Shown: in pieces, positions 61,801-64,000 of the stretch
How the letters are laid out: every line of letters starts with the position of its first letter
Numbering within the stretch: position 1 is the stretch's first letter
Assembly (NCBI GenBank): GCA_023206055.1
Contig: CP065366.1
Location: forward strand, 2,108,001 to 2,172,000
DNA from: Vibrio cyclitrophicus
GTDB taxonomy: Bacteria > Pseudomonadota > Gammaproteobacteria > Enterobacterales > Vibrionaceae
Direction: 5' to 3'
DNA: 64,000 bases
Made by a program: the position numbers and the translations under genes
Notes under the pieces: generated by a model
Told to the model about the DNA's origin: nothing
What the model saw: only the letters and a program-made list of their open reading frames with translations
Databases searched by the model: none

Positions 61801-64000
61801 AAGGTGATGGTCTCAGTTTGACTGACTGCACTGCCACTCGGCGTTGAACCATCGGCAAGTTGCGTTTCTGATAGCGACACGCTCGGCACGGATTCGATCG
61901 TTGGAATATCGCCATCAGTGATGGTCAGAACAACCGTTGCCGTCTCAACATCGAGATCACCGTCACTGGATGTCACCACAATCGACTTCACGATTGGGCC
62001 GGATTCATGGTCAAGGTTACGTTTTGGCTCAAAGCGTACGTCACCTTCAAGAGTGATGAACAACTCACCTTCCGTGAAGCTAAATTGCTGCTCACCATTG
62101 TCGGTTTGATCTAGAGTGCGAACTTGACCGTCATAAGTAAACTGAGTGATGGTCGCACCATCAGCACTTTGTTCCGGCATTACATCAATGGTGGTTGTGG
62201 CCACCACCCCTGCCGCAAGATCGGCAACCGTCGGCTCTTCGATGGTCAAGGTTCCGTTACTCATGCCTTGAACATCATCTTCGATAATCACCGTTAATGG
62301 CGACATTACTGAATCATCACCGTCGCTGTCTACTGCATAAACCGGCAGGTCAAAGCTCAAACTGTTCTTCACCAGACCATCGTCATGATCGAGAGCTTCC
62401 AGTAACGTGAAGGTATATTGGCCTAAATTAGAGTCAGAGAAACTCACCGTAAAGATATTGGTTTCAACATCCGAAGCGTCTTTAACAAAGCCGATGTAAT
62501 CGCCAGCACTGTTAGGGTCTTCTTTCAACTGAACGACCAAGTTATTGGATGTTAACGTTCCAAGTGTATTGAACTGCGTTGGCTCGATACGGAAAAACTC
62601 AACATCGTCACTCTCATGAGTAAATTGAATAACTTTGGTGTCGCTGACTGTAGAGTTCGATGGATCAGAGCCATCTGCTAGATTCGATTCCGCCAGTGAG
62701 ATGGGTGGAATCACATCAATGGTCGGAACATCACCATCGGTAATGGTCAAAGTGACTGTGGAGGTAAGAACGTCGTCATCACCATCACTAGATGTCACTA
62801 CGATTGATTTAACGATGTCTTCGTTCAGCGTGTGGTCAAGATTACGATTGGGCTCAAAGCGCACTTCACCTTCAAGCGTAATGAATAGCTCACCTTCTGT
62901 GAAACTAAATTGCTGCTCACCATTGTCAGTTTGATCCAAAGTTCGAAGCTGACCGTCATAAGTGAATTGCGTCACGCTCGCGCCATCAGCGCTTGGCGAG
63001 GTCAAGACATCGAAGACCGATGTCGCCGGAGTTCCTGCTGCCAAATCAGCAATAGTAGGCTCTTCAATCGTCAGATCACCGCTTACCATAACTTGAACAT
63101 CGTCGGTAATGGTGACAGACAGCGGTGACATGAGAGAGTCATCACCGTCGGTATCAACGGCGTATACTGGCAAGTTGAATGTTAGATTATTATTGCCTTG
63201 AATTGGTGTATGGTCGATTGCTTCTAGCAGCGTAAAGGTATATTCACCCAAAGTCGTGCTGCTGAAATCTACGGTGAATACTGTCGTTTCTACATTCGAA
63301 ATATCAGTCGTGAAACCAGTATAATTACCAGAGCCTGTTGGCTCTTCTCGTATTTCAATGATCAAGCCATCCGACTTAAGTGAGTCGTCTGTATTGAACT
63401 GAGTTGGCTCTAATCGGAACTTTTCAACATCATCACTTTGATGAGTGAAAGGGATGGTTTCAGTTTGACTGACGGCACTACCACTTGGCGATGAGCCGTC
63501 AATTAAGTCCGCTTCTTCAAGCAAGACGCTCGGTACCGAATCGATAGTCGGATTGTCACCATCAGTAATGGTCAGCGTAATGGTTGAAGTCACCGGATCG
63601 TTATCGAAGTCGCTTGAAGTCACTACTATCGACTTCACGATATCTTCACTCACTGAGTGGTCTAGATCGCGGTTCGGCTCAAAGCGCACTTCACCTTCAA
63701 GAGTGATAAACAACTCACCTTCAGTAAAACTGAATTGCTGTTCGCCAGTGTCATTTTGATCAAGTGTTCGTAGCTGTCCATCATAAGTAAACTGAGTGAT
63801 CGTCGCACCATCAGCACTTTGATTTGGCATTACATCAATGGTGCTGGTTGTAATTGTGCCGTCTGCAAGATTTGGCTCGATGATATCTAACGTACCGTTT
63901 TGCATGATCTGTACATCATCACCGATGGTCACGTTAAGTTGAGACACCAATGAATCGTCGCCGTCTGTATCAACCGCATAAACGGGTAGATCAAAGCTCA
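46854..64000 (-). CDS. Giant T1SS-143 repeat RTX adhesin, 5' end outside window
   Basis: An uninterrupted frame from the right edge to the stop at 46854, more than 5,700 residues and incomplete at the N-terminus. From the edge to about 54,930 lie eleven visible T1SS-143-type units of about 270 residues, each with blocks such as DGDDSLMSPLSVTI, DGATITQFTYDG and FSFTEGELFITLEGEVRFEPNR. Then come two shorter related repeats (about 54,040-54,930), a long series of Ig/cadherin-like domains (about 47,340-54,040), RTX nonapeptides (GSGNDRLEGGTGDDTLVGG and following, about 47,165-47,290), and a C-terminal type I secretion target of the VC_A0849 class. It should be exported by a LapBCE-like system and bind calcium (many DTDGDDS motifs). 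Likely role: surface adhesion/biofilm. The terminator at 46771 follows. Confidence 0.93.
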   Translation of the reverse strand, partial: SFDLPVYAVDTDGDDSLVSQLNVTIGDDVQIMQNGTLDIIEPNLADGTITTSTIDVMPNQSADGATITQFTYDGQLRTLDQNDTGEQQFSFTEGELFITLEGEVRFEPNRDLDHSVSEDIVKSIVVTSSDFDNDPVTSTITLTITDGDNPTIDSVPSVLLEEADLIDGSSPSGSAVSQTETIPFTHQSDDVEKFRLEPTQFNTDDSLKSDGLIIEIREEPTGSGNYTGFTTDISNVETTVFTVDFSSTTLGEYTFTLLEAIDHTPIQGNNNLTFNLPVYAVDTDGDDSLMSPLSVTITDDVQVMVSGDLTIEEPTIADLAAGTPATSVFDVLTSPSADGASVTQFTYDGQLRTLDQTDNGEQQFSFTEGELFITLEGEVRFEPNRNLDHTLNEDIVKSIVVTSSDGDDDVLTSTVTLTITDGDVPTIDVIPPISLAESNLADGSDPSNSTVSDTKVIQFTHESDDVEFFRIEPTQFNTLGTLTSNNLVVQLKEDPNSAGDYIGFVKDASDVETNIFTVSFSDSNLGQYTFTLLEALDHDDGLVKNSLSFDLPVYAVDSDGDDSVMSPLTVIIEDDVQGMSNGTLTIEEPTVADLAAGVVATTTIDVMPEQSADGATITQFTYDGQVRTLDQTDNGEQQFSFTEGELFITLEGDVRFEPKRNLDHESGPIVKSIVVTSSDGDLDVETATVVLTITDGDIPTIESVPSVSLSETQLADGSTPSGSAVSQTETITFTNQSDDVVSFRIEPTEFNVGGALKSNGFAVEIEDDSANPGTYIGFITNGSSTEVPVFTISFSATTLGEYTFTLLEALDHVDGLDNNDLSFDLPVYAVDTDGDDSLVSQLNVTIGDDVQIMQDGTLDIIEPNLADGTITTNTIDVMPNQSADGATITQFTYDGVVNTLDQSISGEQQFSFTEGELFITLEGEVRFEPNRDLDHLVSEDIVKSIVVTSSDFDNDPVTSTVTLTITDGDIPTIDAVPSVLLEEADLIDGSSPSGSAVSQTETITFTHQSDDVEKFRLEPTQFNTDNSLKSDGLIIEIREEPTGSGNYTGFTTDISNVETTVFTVDFSSTTLGEYTFTLLEAIDHENGRGNNGLTFNLPVYAVDTDGDDSLMSPLSVTITDDVQVMASGDLTIEELTVADLAAGTPATSVFDVLTSLSADGASVTQFTYDGQLRTLDQTDNGEQQFSFTEGELFITLEGEVRFEPNRNLDHTLNEDIVKSIVVTSSDGDDDVLTSTVTLTITDGDVPTIDVIPPISLAESNLADGSDPSNSTVSDTKVIQFTHESDDVEFFRIEPTQFNTLGTLTSNNLVVQLKEDPNSAGDYIGFVKDASDVETNIFTVSFSDSNLGQYTFTLLEALDHDDGLVKNSLSFDLPVYAVDSDGDDSVMSPLTVIIEDDVQGMSNGTLTIEEPTVADLAAGVVATTTIDVMPEQSADGATITQFTYDGQVRTLDQTDNGEQQFSFTEGELFITLEGDVRFEPNRNLDHESGPIVKSIVVTSSDGDLDVETATVVLTITDSDIPTIESVPSVSLSETQLADGSTPSGSAVSQTETISFTNQSDDVVSFRIEPTEFNVGGALKSNGFAVEIEEDSANPGTYIGFITNGSSTEVPVFTISFSATTLGEYTFTLLEALDHVDGLDNNDLSFDLPVYAVDTDGDDSLVSQLNVTIGDDVQIMQDGTLDITEPNLADGTVTTSTIDVMPNQSADGATITQFTYDGAVNTLDQSISGEQQFSFTEGELFITLEGEVRFEPNRDLDHSVSEDIVKSIVVTSSDFDNDPVTSTVTLTITDGDIPTIDAVPSVLLEEADLIDGSSPSGSAVSQTETITFTNQSDDVEKFRLEPTQFNTDNSLKSDGLIIEIREEPTGSGNYTGFTTDISNVETTVFTVDFSSTTLGEYTFTLLEAIDHTPIQGNNNLTFNLPVYAVDTDGDDSLMSPLSVTITDDVQSLVTGSMTVKEPSTGVETSNIIDLMPDSSADGGTLTSFSYDGGALQTLNQNIAGEQSFIYDEGTLYLTIDGNMRFEPVSDLDHSGGDILRTISVNSIDGDGDIVNTSVSLKIEDGDEPVIDLIPDVALNEANLADGSAFTGAAVSETKVITFTEGSDDVTHFRVDTTNFNSLGTLKSNGLTVEIKEQPTDSGNYVGFVNGASNVETNVFTLEFSDNNVGQYTFTLLEALDHADGNLSNLLDFDIPVIAVDADNTDSASSSLNVTITDDLQQTQDRILSIVEPVTTSGAGGPPTTGIVDVMPAESADGATVTQFMYGVDGPFTLDQTDLTEQEFSVADGLLFVKLDGSVRFEPDRDLDHSNGGIVRTITVTTSDFDNDVETATVTLTITDGVDPVINIVPDVYLSEVNLSDGSMPTAGPVSSTHTITYTQGSDDLSHFRIATDEFNFGGLLKSNGLVVELKEEPADSGSYVGFTTSGSGAETDVFTVSFDSVNKGQFTITLLEALDHLNGLNYNDLNFRLPVYAVDTDDSESTRRDVVVTIEDDIQQMQDGILTITEPSSGTPTTATVDVMPLPSADGATITEFIYDGGLAISLDQTVTGEQEFTFTEGSLFVTLDGDVRFEPNRNLDHSNGNIVKNIVFTSSDFDNDIFMSSVRLTIIDGEGPELNVVPGVTLSESNLLDGSSPDSMLISETNTITSFASSDDIAKIVVDTSLFNTGGLIKSNGLVVDLREDPANSGDYLAFTTVSPGVEVPIFTLTFDSSNPSIYTFVLLERLDHAPGDGNNDITFDLSVYAEDTDGDVSASKQLEVVIGDDVQVMQSGDLLVTEPTSGTVSSNVFETITGPSADGSIVTKFTYDGGAEVLLDQNDTNEQAFVYPEGTLLIKLNGDIRFEPNRNLDHENGDIVKTIIVTSEDQDTDIEDSTVTLTIVDGAPPIINVIPLVSLSEVNLVDGSSPSLPVSQTEQITFTEGSDDVSYFRIATNEFNVGGVLKSNGLVIQLKEDPADSGSYVGFTKDGLDPEVEIFNIDFSSSVLGEYTFTLLQEIDHADVQGNNDQIFTLPVYAVDTDETDSAMTPLSVTITDDVPEITELEAGSIFIVDEEEIGTPTQASGTFVTTEGADQVEVYELRNISTLEATLSSGSEGIKITEITGAANTTTYQGATDPSGTPIFTLVLTDDGAYTFTLLGPLNHATTPSNLDTLTIPFDVVAVDGDGDDSNQYVLPIEVLDDGPTMTDPTGETVVDEDDLAGIGSDQSEDTVINGLFTIDEGADGVVLYELVNPDAVLTGLMSNGEALEWLPVVESGTTFTYTAQTETSNEAVFEVVFDTADNSYQFELFKPLTHPLADGENTIELGFSVVAEDFDQDQSNTIDLTITVTDDVPLVTTQSITRLEGQNYNGSKVDMFANATDEGADGAVLSRIEGISSNGADIVFQRGNNTGFSDGLNVQSGRRTIRVYEQTDDGNGGTQERQLGTLRINSNGEIEFRANGYLDHDGNEINFSINVIATDADLDTSETPLNITVVDQDSTAVSLKVTTTEDIGRDASIDYAAGSEPTDLENTFDNQDGLPDAPAKVALQVNLYDQDNTEAIGQLKIFDNTNHRGTFYYFDGAEYVKLSTDVDGNYVLDGANIVQSFMPDPDDLTDPKDVIATIDNLYFVPDRNYGSNDNGVRINYELEIDNNGSLDHTVNSNFRIEIEAVADIATWDDANSTYTYLPDTDSMGAESPVTEDGNTITLKLEADSQDTSRPETLTYQLTVDEGVGKFTLLDSSGNPIGPVGGPYVIDAADINSTVVDPIDNFSGTISFKVVALTEETRNPFLDGDNSGANSKQVATSEERTLVIDVLPDADLGSLSVSRKTINEDNILDPDTVGDPNNRVAFTLDEVITMTPSEDMDTSETLYVRINNITQGAGLYLLGTDTLVSTVTIEGVDYQEILYSELANVEVIPKDHSNEDFSFDVLGVVKDKADLSTGEVVDEITFGPKTVNVEVIGVADVPFGGTNGTDWEEFTDGGVSGVQTTIQESQSGDSYAVLDFTVLSGERRPDPAAVDQTPLPDDGSESITVILSGIPDGVILEDGDGTVIDLNFVGYETGPGGSPDLSKPIYEANITEAGKTSGIRIRPVDSSTENIHIQGQVIVTENDGHTLTFDQEVRVLVEPRIDTSATYANTTTGNEDTAINIDWHPQGDDYIDDDEHFTSITINGIPTDVVAVVNGDVTVDSSTAGTLIITPKDASQTPEQFTQIALANNFIQMTPPENSSEDFTLTTVVEMEERDFEYTDDAIVGEGGRVVANPAITGTIVVEVVPVVEPEDDDNLIVFSNEDGSGELATITSDAAGVIKFTTNSDNQAVDGGGVEILDGEYVIRYKEEDVSPEFAINEVVNEVVVQLTTTSDGALPEEVLSQLLVTGAVYEGDGRWVVTDEDAFTISAPEGLDLTSPYTDGISSNTSSIKMTAYTEVEDLGDEAIDQESDVVIRQGDVILTFPEEITGGGEIAADITATPDQVIDAIEDIQLMLGDALESIISFSGGDAFNDQITIVIDDTVFLDPADPTQTLTISIGGSGEIDFVNGEYVYQSTLIQGATPDFSDLVLNLPADYSGDFKLPFTVITKDLISGDENVLDTSAIIKVSAVTDVAPSISVDIAGSLDDSFDPVDIDGQPGAEAVGYEDTYIVLDFSGSVADQVNGVEGGDERFSDITLTLTDTSNGEFYSDTGTALGTSISFTETEIENGALSGVLFRPKENFPTYDDVNGVDVSTVSVTVSGNILDTATFNEDGSTTTEDATPEFFSTSVSFDVVPVVDDIAITGPGTNADVIEITGSEDQEISLAGSSPVSIALTDLDGSEEFVSIKFTDVPDGFQFRVDNSSDFTVKNNGGGVWSVQLPSSVSNSFDLSEIAVLPPKDFSGTFEFGVEVFTQESLLGVPTNAGTLPSFQVHVLPVGDDIDTDPTDSVVGLEGENIDIEINTTILDNAFSASGSGTYTENSPETIRVVVSNVPQDASILHPDGTTLGIYDSASDTWTLDVDATALDKIVFNSGEHNSDTGNALGIDTPLSISVRSVDTDADNTEYLGAETIFSVDLVVDPINDQPTFVNIENLETPEDTSIALSDISGFKIEDPDAVYDDPNAIYTLTLSVDQGTLTYTSSTGVTSTPTSGSAIVLSGTLANINTALDAGSVRFELGADENYLNQGGVATVTATVDDGGNNGSSGPLNNQTTFEIKVTEVNDDPVATDIDLGTITEDDQIVIKAEDLIAASSDPEGDNLTITDVSLTSGQGQLDYFENSGGVDDPLITGPYWVFDANDEYDATSGDISFTYTVQDDGQTNGVDDFLTDTGDLSLTVTGVNDSPIINGDNVTSTIDEDVDQLISGITVADPDYVGVHADDFMTVTLSVDFGTLSVTLPGITTVTVSGQDTSSIILEGTPADINAIINTPTNPIGVFVNTQYIPSNSIQLQVVAQDSGNPSGIIIETPPEEFTIQVTQVANAPTLSIDPASNYVRNITASQSVSASGIPLVGIIAALTDITEELTLHISDVPAGAQITSTAGSVTDLGGGVWVATADAIESLQAVGLSQTPGNYTLKVEAVSEETDNNDTAASASIDLNLNIVSDAVDINLASETDDIQLLAGVNATDLTAGSGNDRLEGGTGDDTLVGGDGNDTLIGGGGSDILTGGDGMDSFVWLNIEDGVEDTITDFDLSEGDSIDLREVLPELKNTSPDMTALLQQIDAKVEGNDIELTIKSDGLGTTEQVIVVEDLAPQLTLSGTMPSDILDALVQQNVITHG
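58174..64000 (-). repeat. Long near-identical tandem super-repeat (2,463-bp period) inside the adhesin
   Basis: Landmarks recur exactly 2,463 bases apart: for example 58201, 60664 and 63127 (GACATGAGAGAGTC); 58618, 61081; 59455, 61918; 60172, 62635. The period is 821 codons, equal to three T1SS-143 units, so units repeat in the order A-B-C. Long stretches (for example about 59,460-60,590 versus 61,920-63,050) are nearly identical at DNA level. At least 2.3 copies are visible. Confidence 0.9.

Noticed and set aside
58174..64000. Large tandem repeat considered as a mobile element duplication
   Set aside because: The period is an exact multiple of three, stays in frame and follows the protein's domain units, so it is an internal coding repeat.

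Overview
The window looks like a chromosomal segment of a marine Vibrio, most likely of the Splendidus clade. The basis is protein-level recognition: PL7, PL15 and PL17 alginate lyases, KdgM-type porins, sodium:solute symporters and a T1SS-143 giant adhesin. No database search was possible. Most of the window is an alginate (and possibly other uronate) utilisation region, with a giant secreted adhesin at the right edge. I saw no rRNA, tRNA, CRISPR array, intact IS element or phage gene.

Layout. 1-278 is the 3' end of a KdgM-type porin. 416-3006 is an exonuclease plus a cNMP/CBS/DUF294 signalling pair unrelated to alginate. 3277-7526 holds two GntR/FadR-type regulators, an SDR dehydrogenase and a MATE exporter. 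7751-16879 is the extracellular degradation block: a PL7 lyase, a KdgM-type porin, a large lipoprotein, a CBM32-PL7 lipoprotein and a double-PL7 lipoprotein. 17118-19043 is a chemoreceptor. 20057-25634 holds a beta-hydroxyacid dehydrogenase (candidate DEH reductase), the PL15 oligoalginate lyase and a sodium:solute symporter. 26719-30199 is a tripartite tricarboxylate-type (TctCBA) transporter with a small unknown protein in front. 30483-31199 is a third regulator, nearly identical to the first. 31466-35022 is a phosphonate-type ABC transporter. 35127-35963 is an apparently exported FAH-family protein. 36266-40620 is a two-gene PL17 operon, divergent from kdgF-kdgK-eda (40954-42956). 43965-45731 is a second symporter, and 45979-46743 is a PheC-like periplasmic protein. 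46854-64000 is a T1SS adhesin of more than 5,700 residues, cut by the window edge.

How it works together. Secreted or surface-anchored PL7 lyases cut alginate. Porins pass oligomers through the outer membrane and symporters through the inner membrane. Cytoplasmic PL15 and PL17 enzymes release unsaturated uronate. KdgF opens it to DEH, a reductase makes KDG, and KdgK and Eda yield pyruvate and glyceraldehyde-3-phosphate. This is established pathway knowledge applied to recognised families.

Regulation. An 11-bp palindrome close to TTGTANTACAA recurs upstream of most of these genes and fits the general operator of FCD-type GntR regulators (TNGTNNNACNA). At three promoters a CRP-like site lies 11-14 bp further upstream. 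One perfect copy lies before no protein gene but just ahead of a stretch that ends in a strong terminator, a candidate regulon small RNA. Another perfect copy precedes the tct operon, which suggests that this transporter belongs to the uronate regulon. A decayed third copy of the regulator tail, with its 3' flank, lies at about 26.3-26.5 kb.
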